A stretch of 44,778 nucleotides of DNA from Streptomyces noursei (GTDB lineage: Bacteria; Actinomycetota; Actinomycetes; Streptomycetales; Streptomycetaceae). The first letter of the stretch is position 1, and every line of letters starts with the position of its first letter. The DNA lies in assembly GCF_001646665.1 (NCBI RefSeq), contig NZ_LWBU01000158.1, positions 328,648-373,425 on the forward strand, given 5' to 3'. This document shows positions 1 through 7,842 of this stretch, one piece after another. The translations under genes were made by a program, and so were the position numbers. The notes below the pieces were generated by a model. It was given only the letters and a program-made list of their open reading frames with translations, had not been told where the DNA came from and searched no databases.

Positions 1-190
1 GCGGGGGCTTCGTGCTGTCCGGCTCCGGTAGGGGGGCGGGCGCGCCGCGCGGTGCCGCCCGGCAGGCGGCACCGCGCGGAAGGAGCGGCACGGCGGTCCG
101 GTGGCCGCGTCGGGTGGCCGCGTCCGGGGGGAAGCGGGCCACGGGGCGAAAAAGGGGCATGAATTCCGGTTTACGTCGCTCCGGCCGGAC

Positions 191-216
191 AACCTGTGGC
201 CAAGGATCACCGTCTT
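191..216 (+). promoter_or_regulatory. Candidate ECF-type (sigma-E-like) promoter
   Basis: AACC at 191-194 is followed by a 16-nt spacer and CGTCTT at 211-216. This resembles ECF promoters (-35 GGAAC/AACC, -10 CGTC/GTCT), and ECF sigma-E controls envelope genes in Streptomyces. It lies 52 nt upstream of the GT4 start at 268. The -35 is not a perfect GGAAC. Nothing else convincing is seen in bases 1-267; short ORFs there look like GC-rich shadows. Confidence 0.3.
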
Positions 217-267
217 GTCTCCGGGGGCGGGGCCGTGGGTGCCCCGGCTGACTTGAACGGAGCGTTG

Positions 268-2289
268 ATGAAGGTCTCCTTCCTCATCCACACCATCTAC
301 GGCATCGGCGGCACCATCCGCACCACGCTGAACCTCGCGGAGGAGCTGGCCGGACGGCATGAAGTGGAGATCGTCTCCGTGTTCCGGCACCGGGACGAAC
401 CGCTCTTCGCGATCGACCCGCGCATCACCGTCGTACCGCTCGTCGACACCCGCCCCTCCTCCGCCACCAACGAGAAGAAGCACGAGCACCACCTCCGGCC
501 CGCCGAGCACTTCCCGCGGAACGAGGCGCGGTACAAGGAGTACAGCCTCCTCACCGACGAACGCGTCCGCGCCCACTACGCCGGCGCCGGCTCCGACGCC
601 GACGTGGTCATCGGCACCCGCCCCGGACTCGTCGCGTACGTCGCCGCGTTCGCGCCCGAGGGCGCCGTGCTCATCGGCCAGGAGCACATGACGCACAACC
701 ACCACAAGCCCGGACTGCGGGCCGAGATGGCCGGGTTCCTGCCGCGGCTCGACGCGTTCGTCACCGTCTCCGAGGGCGACGCCGCCTCCTGGCGCGCCCA
801 CCTGCCGCTGCCCGGCACCCGGGTGCTGGCCATCCCCAACAGCGTGCCCGCACCCGTCGTCCCGCCCTCCGACACCTCGGGCACCACGATCGTGGCCGCC
901 GGGCGGCTGGCGTCCGAGAAGCAGTACGAGGTGCTGATCGAGGCGTTCGCCAAGGTCGTGGCCGAACGCCCCGGGTGGACGCTGCGGATCTGCGGCTGGG
1001 GCAACCAGAAGGACCGGCTCCGCGCGAGGATCGACAAGCTCGGTCTCTACAACAGCGTCCACCTCATGGGCCCGCGCTCCCCGATCGAGCCCGAGTGGGT
1101 CAAGGGCGCGATAGCCGTGTCCACTTCGCGTCACGAGTCCTTCGGCATGACCCTCGTCGAGGCGATGCGCTGCGGACTGCCCGTGGTGTCGACCGACTGC
1201 GACTACGGCCCCCGCGAGATCGTCAAGGACGGCGAGGACGGCCTCCTCGTCCCCGTCGGCGACGTCGACGCCATCGCCACCGCGCTGCTCCGGCTCGTCG
1301 ACGACCCCGTGCTGCGCCGCCGGATGGGGGCCGCCGCGCAGGTCAACGGCCGCCGCTTCGACCCGGGCCCGGTCGCCAAGCAGTACGAGGAGCTGTTCGC
1401 CGAGCTGGGCGCGGCGGCCGCCACCCACCGCGCCGCCCGCCGCCCGGCACCCGACCCGCTCCCCGGGGCGCCCACCGTCGCCGACAGCGCCGTGACCCGC
1501 GACGGCACCGTGACCGTGACGCTGCTCACGCCCCGCGAGGGCGCCCGCCTGGTGGTCGGGGGGCACGGCTTCCCCTTCGACGAGCACGGCACCGCCACCG
1601 TCCCGGCCGCCACGCCGCTGCCCGAGGGCGTCCACCCCGTCACCGCCGAACTGCCCGGTGCCGCCGGCGCCGTCCCGCTGGCCACCCGCGCCGTCGACCA
1701 GCGCGGCGCCATGCGCGCGGCCGAGCGGCAGCGCGCCGGCGAACCGGTGCGGCAGATCGTCCCGTACCCGAGGGGCGGCACGCTGCACCTGCGCTCCTGG
1801 TCCCGCCCCGTCCACGCCGAGGCCGGCGAGGTCCGGATCCAGGACGGGACGCTCACCGTCGCCGCGCGGCTCCACGGCGCGGCCGAGCCCGACGGCGAAC
1901 CGGCCCTCCTGCTGCGGCGGCGCGGGAAGGCCCCGCTGGAGCTGGCCTTCCCCGGCGCGCGCCACGGGGCCGACGGTTTCCGGTTCACCTTCCCCTGCAC
2001 CGCTCCCGCCGCGCGGCGGCAGGACCCTCACGATGTGTGGGACCTGTGGCTCCGGTACGCGCCGGACGCCGAGCCTGCCCGGCTCGGGCGCTTCCTCGAC
2101 GACATCGTGGAGAAGGGCTCCCTCTTCCCGTACCCCCCGGTCGAGCCGCGCGACCACCGGCCCCTGGCGCGGGTGCGCGGCCTCGTCGGGAGACTGGCGG
2201 GCAGGCCCCGTGACCGGACCGTCGTCACGCTGTTCCACAGCGCCGCCAACGATCTCGTACTCAGCGTCGTCGACGCACCGGCCGCGTGA
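268..2289 (+). CDS. GT4 glycosyltransferase with long C-terminal extension (wall glycopolymer)
   Basis: The 673-residue protein transfers a sugar from a nucleotide-sugar donor; the acceptor is unknown, and neighbours suggest a wall teichoic-type polymer. Residues 1-385 form a GT-B, GT4 domain: the glycine-rich N-terminal loop YGIGGTIRTT (11-20), the donor-site AAGRLASEKQ (210-219), and the EX7E pair E290/E298 followed by G-L-P-V-V-S-T-D. After about residue 390 comes roughly 285 residues rich in Ala, Pro and Arg, predicted beta-rich, which I do not recognise; similar tails occur on Gram-positive polymer-decorating transferases. ATG 268 is preferred over an upstream in-frame GTG because GGAG at 259-262 gives good spacing and homology begins at MKVSFL. 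It has no signal peptide, so it is probably cytoplasmic. A cytidylyltransferase fusion follows 165 nt downstream. Confidence 0.8.
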   Translation: MKVSFLIHTIYGIGGTIRTTLNLAEELAGRHEVEIVSVFRHRDEPLFAIDPRITVVPLVDTRPSSATNEKKHEHHLRPAEHFPRNEARYKEYSLLTDERVRAHYAGAGSDADVVIGTRPGLVAYVAAFAPEGAVLIGQEHMTHNHHKPGLRAEMAGFLPRLDAFVTVSEGDAASWRAHLPLPGTRVLAIPNSVPAPVVPPSDTSGTTIVAAGRLASEKQYEVLIEAFAKVVAERPGWTLRICGWGNQKDRLRARIDKLGLYNSVHLMGPRSPIEPEWVKGAIAVSTSRHESFGMTLVEAMRCGLPVVSTDCDYGPREIVKDGEDGLLVPVGDVDAIATALLRLVDDPVLRRRMGAAAQVNGRRFDPGPVAKQYEELFAELGAAAATHRAARRPAPDPLPGAPTVADSAVTRDGTVTVTLLTPREGARLVVGGHGFPFDEHGTATVPAATPLPEGVHPVTAELPGAAGAVPLATRAVDQRGAMRAAERQRAGEPVRQIVPYPRGGTLHLRSWSRPVHAEAGEVRIQDGTLTVAARLHGAAEPDGEPALLLRRRGKAPLELAFPGARHGADGFRFTFPCTAPAARRQDPHDVWDLWLRYAPDAEPARLGRFLDDIVEKGSLFPYPPVEPRDHRPLARVRGLVGRLAGRPRDRTVVTLFHSAANDLVLSVVDAPAA

Positions 2290-2454
2290 TGTCGGTCACC
2301 GGGGCCCCGCCGCGACACCCGTCCGCTCTCCCTGGCCACAGCGTGAACACCAGGTGTCGGACGGGTGCGGGGCGCCCGATGTCCACCTTGCGAGACGGTC
2401 ACGGAGAGTGCGACCATCAGCCCGTCCCCCAGTCGTCGCAAGGTAGGTCGTTCT

Positions 2455-3954
2455 GTGTCAGCGCCGCATGAAGCCAAGACCCGCACCACAGCTGTCGTGC
2501 TCGCCGGCGGTACCGGCCAGCGCGTGGGTCTCGCGATCCCGAAGCAGCTGCTGAAGATCGCGGGCAAGGCGGTCATCGAGCACACGCTGACGATCTTCGA
2601 GCAGGCCGACTGCGTCGACGACGTGATCGTGCTGATGGCGCCGGGTTTCGTGCCCGACGTCGAGAAGATCATCGCCAAGGCGGGCCTCACCAAGGTCACC
2701 CGGGTCATCGAGGGCGGGGCCACGCGCAACGAGACCACCGAGCGTGCCATCCAGGCCCTCGGCGAGGGCCTCGGCGAGGGCGAGGACCTCAACGTCCTCT
2801 TCCATGACGCGGTGCGTCCGCTTCTGTCACAGCGCGTCATCAAGGACTGCGTCGACGCCCTCGACCGCTACCAGGCCGTCGACGTCGCCATCCCGTCCGC
2901 GGACACCATCATCGTCACCCGCACCCACGGCGAGGACGGCGAGTTCATCACCGACGTACCCGACCGCTCCCGGCTGCGCCGCGGACAGACGCCGCAGGCG
3001 TTCAAGCTGTCCACGATCAAGCGGGCCTACGAGATCGCGGCCGGGGACCCCAACTTCCAGGCCACGGACGACTGCAGCGTCGTCCTGCGCTACCTGCCCG
3101 ACGTGCCGATCTACGTCGTCGCGGGCGACGAGTACAACATGAAGGTCACCCAGCCCGTCGACGTGTTCATCGCCGACAAGCTGTTCCAGCTGGCCTCCAC
3201 CGCCGCCCCGCGCCAGGCCGACGAGGCCGCCTACCGCGAGCTGCTGTCGGGGAAGACGCTCGTCGTCTTCGGCGGCTCGTACGGCATCGGCGCCGACATC
3301 GCCTCCCTCGCCGAGCGGTACGGCGCCACCGTGTACGCGCTGGGCCGCTCCACCACCGGCACGCACGTCGAGAACCCGGAGCACGTCGAGGAGGCGCTCG
3401 CCACGGCGTACGCCGAGAGCGGCCGCATCGACTACGTCATCAACACCGCGGGCGTCCTGCGCATCGGCAAGCTCGCCGAGACCGACAACGCGACCATTCA
3501 GGAAGCGTTGAACGTCAATTACCTGGCCCCCGTGCAGATCGCGCGCGCCGCGTACAAATACCTGGTGGAGACCAAGGGGCAGTTGCTCCTGTACACCTCT
3601 TCCAGCTACACCCGGGGCCGCGCCGAGTACAGCCTTTACTCGTCCACCAAGGCCGCCATGGTGAATCTCACCCAGGCTCTCGCCGACGAATGGGCCGGCG
3701 ACGGAATCCGGGTGAATTGCGTCAACCCCGAGCGCACCGCCACGCCGATGCGCACGAAGGCGTTCGGCCAGGAGCCCGCCGGATCGCTGCTGTCCTCCGA
3801 GGCCGTGGCCCGGACCTCCCTGGACGTGCTGCTTTCCGAACTCACCGGCCATGTCATCGACGTACGGCAGCAGGACCCCACCCGTGGGGCGAGCGAGGCG
3901 TCCGGCTTCGAGCAGGCCCTCGCCTCGGTGCTGGACCGACAGGAAGATGTGTAA
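2455..3954 (+). CDS. Bifunctional IspD/TarI-like cytidylyltransferase - SDR reductase fusion
   Basis: The 499-residue fusion has residues 10-245 as an IspD/TarI nucleotidyltransferase (LAGGTGQRVG at 16-25, PKQ at 29-31, FHDAVRP at 117-122) and residues 266-490 as a short-chain dehydrogenase (GGSYGIG 273-279, NTAG 330-333, catalytic YSSTK 395-399). The same domain order is known from Bcs1/Acs1-type enzymes, which reduce ribulose 5-phosphate and activate ribitol 5-phosphate to CDP-ribitol. That reaction is an inference here; the IspD role in isoprenoid synthesis is less likely because of the fusion and the TagF-like neighbour. The GTG start at 2455 is chosen because AAGGTAGG (2440-2447) lies 7 nt upstream; the frame is open further upstream without a better start. 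The transcript probably ends at the hairpin 3975-4012. Confidence 0.8.
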   Translation: MSAPHEAKTRTTAVVLAGGTGQRVGLAIPKQLLKIAGKAVIEHTLTIFEQADCVDDVIVLMAPGFVPDVEKIIAKAGLTKVTRVIEGGATRNETTERAIQALGEGLGEGEDLNVLFHDAVRPLLSQRVIKDCVDALDRYQAVDVAIPSADTIIVTRTHGEDGEFITDVPDRSRLRRGQTPQAFKLSTIKRAYEIAAGDPNFQATDDCSVVLRYLPDVPIYVVAGDEYNMKVTQPVDVFIADKLFQLASTAAPRQADEAAYRELLSGKTLVVFGGSYGIGADIASLAERYGATVYALGRSTTGTHVENPEHVEEALATAYAESGRIDYVINTAGVLRIGKLAETDNATIQEALNVNYLAPVQIARAAYKYLVETKGQLLLYTSSSYTRGRAEYSLYSSTKAAMVNLTQALADEWAGDGIRVNCVNPERTATPMRTKAFGQEPAGSLLSSEAVARTSLDVLLSELTGHVIDVRQQDPTRGASEASGFEQALASVLDRQEDV

Positions 3955-3974
3955 TACTCACCAGATGTGTTCTT

Positions 3975-4012
3975 CGGGCCTCTGTGTCGCATTGTGCGAA
4001 TGCAGAGGCCCG
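3975..4012 (+). terminator. Rho-independent-like hairpin after the cytidylyltransferase/SDR gene
   Basis: CGGGCCTCTG (3975-3984) pairs perfectly with CAGAGGCCCG (4003-4012), and the apical part re-pairs as TCGCA (3987-3991) with TGCGA (3995-3999). There is no T-run after it, which is common for Streptomyces terminators. Confidence 0.65.
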
Positions 4013-4056
4013 AGTTCGTAAACAGGCCGACGGAACCGGTAAGGATCCGAAAAGCC

Positions 4057-4087
4057 ACTCCGTGAAGTCCCCCACCTTCACGGGAGT
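4057..4087 (+). promoter_or_regulatory. Second hairpin in the leader of the TagF-like gene
   Basis: CCGTGAAG (4060-4067) pairs with CTTCACGG (4076-4083) across an 8-nt loop; three further pairs form outside a single bulged G. It ends 47 nt before the GTG at 4135. It may be the second half of a tandem terminator or a 5'-UTR element of the next gene; the sequence alone does not decide. Confidence 0.4.
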
Positions 4088-4134
4088 CATGTCCAGAGAA
4101 TAAAACCGGCACCCCCTCCTGGAGCAGGTTCTTC

Positions 4135-6279
4135 GTGATTTCGACCGCCATTCGCCTGGCACGTGTGGGCAGTGCGTCAGAGCTCGCCGCGGCAGCCCTC
4201 ATGGGGCTGGGTTATCCGTGCGTCATGCTGGCCGCCCTCCTCCCGAACCTCTGGTTCTTCGCGGCCGCCGGTGCCGTGACCTACGTCGCCGACTGGTATC
4301 TGCACCAGAAGAACAGTTACCTGATCAACCGGCTGAGCAAGGTCCGGGCCGGTCTCGCGATCCGCTTCCTGCTGCGGCAGCTGCTGCTCATCCTGCTGCT
4401 GGCCCGCGAAGGCCTCGCCGACCAGCCCGTGTTCTACGCGGCGGTCGCCTGCTTCCTGCTCTTCTACGGCCTCCAGGCCCCGCAGGGCGCCCTCGCCACC
4501 CTGATCCGGCTGCGCCGCACGATGCCGGTGGTCACCCGCAACATCGACCTGCACGCCGTGCGCATCCCCGACGCCCCGCCGCAGGCGCTGCTCAACCGCT
4601 CCGCCGAGAAGATGCTGCACCTCGACATCCCCGCGATGGCGGGCGTGATCGTGGCGGTCGCCTCCGGCCGGAACGCCATCGGGTACGCGGGCGTCGCCGT
4701 GACCCTCGCACTGGGCCTGCTCTACACCGCCGCCCTCGTCCCGTACCTGCGCCGCAAGAAGCGCGCACCGGCCGCGGGCGCCGCCCTCAAGGCCGTCGGG
4801 ACCTGGCTGCGCGAGTACCAGCCGACGGTGGCCCTGTACTTCTCCGGCTCCGACGACTCCGCCTACCAGGTCAACATGTGGCTGGAGACCATGGAGCAGG
4901 TCGACGGCCGGCCGATCATCATCATGCGTGAGCGCGCGCTGGTGAAGAAGCTCCAGCCGACCTCGGTGCCGATCCTGTGCGTCCCCGGCGGCCAGCACCT
5001 GATGGCGATGGACCTGTCGACGATCCGCGTGACGCTGTACCCCGCCAACGTCGGCAAGAACATCCACATGCTGCGCGTCCCCACCATGAAGCACGTCTTC
5101 ATCGGCCACGGCGACAGCGACAAGCTCGCCAGCGTCAACCCCTTCTCCAAGGTGTACGACGAGGTGTGGACCGCCGGCCAGGCCGGCCGCGACCGGTACG
5201 CGCTGGCCGACGTCGGCGTCCGCGACGAGGACATCGTCGAGGTGGGCCGCCCGCAGCTCGCGCCGATCAGGTCCTGGACGGGCACGCCCGCCAACCCGGT
5301 CCCCACCATCCTGTACGCCCCCACCTGGGAGGGCTGGGACAACAACCCCGGCAACACCTCGCTGCTGCTGGCCGGCGAGAACATCGTGAAGCGGCTGCTC
5401 GCCGCCCCCCGGCCGGTCCGCGTCATCTACAAGCCGCACCCCTTCACCGGGCTCGTCAACAAGAAGGCCAAGGCCGTCGACGAGCGCCTGCAGAAGATGG
5501 TCGCCGCGGCCAACGCCGAGCGCGCCGCCGACCCCCGCTGGGCCGAGGAGATCGCCGCCGCCCGCTCGTCGCAGGCCGCGGCCCGCGCCGAACTGGCCCG
5601 GATCGAGGCCCGGATCGCCCAGCTCTCCGCCCCCGGCCGCAAGGGCGGCGACGAGGCCGAGGAGTCGCGCGTCTCGCTCGCCGACCCGCACCGCCTCGCC
5701 GAGATCAAGCGCCTGCGGGCCGAGTGGAACGACGCGTACTGGCGCTCCTTCGGCTGGTGGGAGCACCGGGTCGTCACCGGCGCCGAACCGAAGCTGTACG
5801 ACTGCTTCAACGAGGCCGACGGCATGGTCTCCGACATCTCCAGCGTGGTGTCCGACTTCATCGCCAGCGGCAAGCCGTACGCGGTGACGGACTCCGCCGG
5901 GGTGGGCGCCGACGAGTTCAGGCGCCAGAACACCGCCGTCCGCGCCGCGGTGATCCTCTCCAACGGCGCCACGGAGCTGGACGAGCTGCTGGCCGCCGTG
6001 GCCGACCCGGCGGCCGACCGGCTCGCCGGCGAGCGCAAGCTGCTCAAGCGGTACCTGCTGGGTCCCGACGAGCCCACGTCGATCGAGCAGTTCAACGCCG
6101 CCGTGCGCGCGCTGGCCGCCAAGGCGGAGGCCCGCAACAACGGTGTGGCGCAGCGGCTGGCCGGCCAGCGGATCGGCGAGCTCGACCAGGAGGCCGACGG
6201 CGCGGGCGCCGAGCCGCTGGACGCCGCCCTGGACACCGTCGCCGAGAAGGGCGCCCAGGAGGCGACGGCGGCGCACTGA
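4135..6279 (+). CDS. Membrane protein with TagF-like CDP-glycerol/ribitol glycerophosphotransferase domain
   Basis: The 714-residue protein starts with a hydrophobic region (about residues 16-205, four to six helices), followed by a cytoplasmic catalytic region from about 225. Signatures of the TagF/TarL polyol-phosphate polymerase family are present: FIGHGDSDK (the WHG-like His), YKPHP (family R/K-PHP) and SDISSVVSDF (family TDYSSVxFDF). An Ala/Glu/Arg-rich insertion at about residues 460-530, with coiled-coil character, splits the catalytic domain and is not usual for the family. It probably builds a polyol-phosphate or related wall polymer using the CDP-polyol made by the preceding fusion enzyme. 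The start is GTG 4135 with GGAG at 4121-4124 (10-nt spacing); ATG 4201 is an alternative, which would remove part of the first helix. It is separated from the previous gene by two hairpins, so it likely has its own promoter. Confidence 0.72.
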   Translation: MISTAIRLARVGSASELAAAALMGLGYPCVMLAALLPNLWFFAAAGAVTYVADWYLHQKNSYLINRLSKVRAGLAIRFLLRQLLLILLLAREGLADQPVFYAAVACFLLFYGLQAPQGALATLIRLRRTMPVVTRNIDLHAVRIPDAPPQALLNRSAEKMLHLDIPAMAGVIVAVASGRNAIGYAGVAVTLALGLLYTAALVPYLRRKKRAPAAGAALKAVGTWLREYQPTVALYFSGSDDSAYQVNMWLETMEQVDGRPIIIMRERALVKKLQPTSVPILCVPGGQHLMAMDLSTIRVTLYPANVGKNIHMLRVPTMKHVFIGHGDSDKLASVNPFSKVYDEVWTAGQAGRDRYALADVGVRDEDIVEVGRPQLAPIRSWTGTPANPVPTILYAPTWEGWDNNPGNTSLLLAGENIVKRLLAAPRPVRVIYKPHPFTGLVNKKAKAVDERLQKMVAAANAERAADPRWAEEIAAARSSQAAARAELARIEARIAQLSAPGRKGGDEAEESRVSLADPHRLAEIKRLRAEWNDAYWRSFGWWEHRVVTGAEPKLYDCFNEADGMVSDISSVVSDFIASGKPYAVTDSAGVGADEFRRQNTAVRAAVILSNGATELDELLAAVADPAADRLAGERKLLKRYLLGPDEPTSIEQFNAAVRALAAKAEARNNGVAQRLAGQRIGELDQEADGAGAEPLDAALDTVAEKGAQEATAAH

Positions 6280-6313
6280 GCCCCGGCACCCGGCGGCGCA
6301 CTGAGCCCCGGCA
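6266..6313 (+). repeat. Tandem 23-bp direct repeat across the TagF-like gene's stop codon
   Basis: CGGCGGCGCACTGAGCC and the next six bases at 6266-6288 recur exactly at 6291-6313 (period 25). The first copy contains the TGA stop. It looks like a small local duplication; a period of 25 does not preserve frame. Confidence 0.8.
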
Positions 6314-6425
6314 GCCCCGGCACCCGCGGGGCGGCACGGCGCACCGGCCCCCGCGCCCGCCGGCCGGCGGATGCGCGCCGAACCACCCGGCCCCGCCCGC
6401 CCGCGTAAAGCAGGACGTACACATC

Positions 6426-6467
6426 GCGGCCCGTAAGTCCCTCGTCCGAGGAGCACTTGCGGGCCGC
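6426..6467 (+). terminator. Strong terminator hairpin between TagF-like and GT2 genes
   Basis: GCGGCCCGTAAGT (6426-6438) pairs with ACTTGCGGGCCGC (6455-6467), 13 bp with one G-U pair. The loop re-pairs as CCTC (6440-6443)/GAGG (6448-6451). Its presence argues against the early start codons of the GT2 frame, which lie inside or just after it. Confidence 0.7.
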
Positions 6468-6543
6468 TGTGCGTGCCGTCACACCCGGGAAACGCCCGGC
6501 GGGCACCATGGCGGCGACCTTCGTCCCTCCGGTGGATCGAGCA

Positions 6544-7731
6544 GTGGTGCCGATGACAGAGAACACACCCGATGTCAGCGTGATCATCGGGGCCTACGAG
6601 GCCATGCCCTACCTGGTGAAGTGCCTGGACTCGGTGGAGGCGCAGACGCTCGGCGCCGACCGGATCGAGATCGTCGCCGTCGACGACGGCTCGACCGACG
6701 GCACGGGGGAGTACCTGGAGGAGTTCGCCGCCCGTTCCAAGGTCGCCACGCGCGTCGTCCGGCAGGCCAACTCCGGCGGCCCCAGCGGCCCGCGCAACAC
6801 CGGCCTCTCCCTCGCCCGCGGCCGCTACGTCTTCTTCCTCGACGCCGACGACCACTTCGGCGAGGAGGCCCTCGAACGTCTCGTCGCCATGGCGGACCGG
6901 GCCGGCACCGACGTGGTGCTCGGCAGAACCGTCGGCGTCAACCGCAACGCCGCCAAGTCCATGTGGAAGCAGACCGTCGAACGCGCCGACATCTACCGCT
7001 CCAACGTCAAGTACACGCTCAGCGCCCAGAAGCTCTTCCGCCGCGACCTGCTCGTCCGGTACGGCATGCGGTTCGACGAGTCGCTGACGACCGGCGAGGA
7101 CGCGCTGTTCACGCTGGAGGCCTACCTGCGCGGCAGCGGGGTGTCGGTGGTCGCCGACTACACCTGCTACTACCTGGTGGGCCGCGAGGACGGCAAACAC
7201 CTGACGAAGACCGGCGGTTACGTCCCGCGCTTCGACTCCGCCCGGGCCCTGACGGAGCTGATCGCCGCGCACGTGCCGCCGGGGGAGCGCCGCGACCTGC
7301 TGATGATGCGGCCGTTCACCGTCACGCTGCTCCCGCAGTTCGGGCCCGTCGTGCTCCGCCAGCCGCGGGACGTCCTGCTCGCCAAGATGGAGCTGGCCGC
7401 ACCGCTGATGGCCGCCCACTGGACGCCGGGCCTGGCCTGCCGTCTGAAGACCGAGGACCGGCTGCGCCTGACGTGCGTGGCCATGGACCGGCCCGACGCC
7501 CTCGTCGACGTCGTCACCCGCCTCCAGGAGGGCACACCGCCCGAGCGGGTGCGGCGGTGGGGCCGCGAGTACCTGGCGTACCCGCACTTCCGCGACCCGG
7601 CCGTGGGCATCCCGGACGGCGCGTACGAAGTGCGCGGCGCGCCCGGCACCCTGGCCGTCGCCCGGCGCCGGGCGCGCCGGCTGGTGGGACGGCTGCTGCG
7701 GCGGGCCGGGCGGACGCCCGGGACGGCCTGA
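6544..7731 (+). CDS. GT2 family glycosyltransferase
   Basis: A cytoplasmic inverting glycosyltransferase of the GT-A fold, about 395 residues. The N-terminal 110 residues show the classic GT2 pattern: D-V-S-V-I-I-G-A-Y, then the V-D-D-G-S-T-D-G-T nucleotide site, R-N-T-G-L-S-L-A-R-G, and the metal-binding F-L-D-A-D-D motif. The C-terminal 200 residues resemble the tails of teichoic acid and capsule GT2 enzymes. The GTG at 6544 is preferred because GGTGG (6531-6535) lies 8 nt upstream; ATG 6553 three codons later is almost as likely, while ATG 6508 and TTG 6457 lack good sites. The acceptor is probably the same wall polymer made by the upstream genes. A terminator precedes it, so it is its own transcription unit. 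Confidence 0.78.
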   Translation: MVPMTENTPDVSVIIGAYEAMPYLVKCLDSVEAQTLGADRIEIVAVDDGSTDGTGEYLEEFAARSKVATRVVRQANSGGPSGPRNTGLSLARGRYVFFLDADDHFGEEALERLVAMADRAGTDVVLGRTVGVNRNAAKSMWKQTVERADIYRSNVKYTLSAQKLFRRDLLVRYGMRFDESLTTGEDALFTLEAYLRGSGVSVVADYTCYYLVGREDGKHLTKTGGYVPRFDSARALTELIAAHVPPGERRDLLMMRPFTVTLLPQFGPVVLRQPRDVLLAKMELAAPLMAAHWTPGLACRLKTEDRLRLTCVAMDRPDALVDVVTRLQEGTPPERVRRWGREYLAYPHFRDPAVGIPDGAYEVRGAPGTLAVARRRARRLVGRLLRRAGRTPGTA

Positions 7732-7830
7732 GCCGCGCGGACCGGCCCGCCCGGCCCGAGGGCCGCACCCGGGTGTCCACGGCCATGTCCAGCCGCTGGA
7801 ATGCACGCGCGCCGGACGCCGCTCCTGGCA

Positions 7831-7836
7831 TAGATT
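7831..7836 (+). promoter_or_regulatory. Leaderless -10 box of proB
   Basis: TAGATT ends 6 nt before the proB GTG (7843), so transcription should begin at or next to the start codon. No ribosome binding site is visible upstream. No clear -35 is seen. Confidence 0.6.
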
Positions 7837-7842
7837 TCCCAC

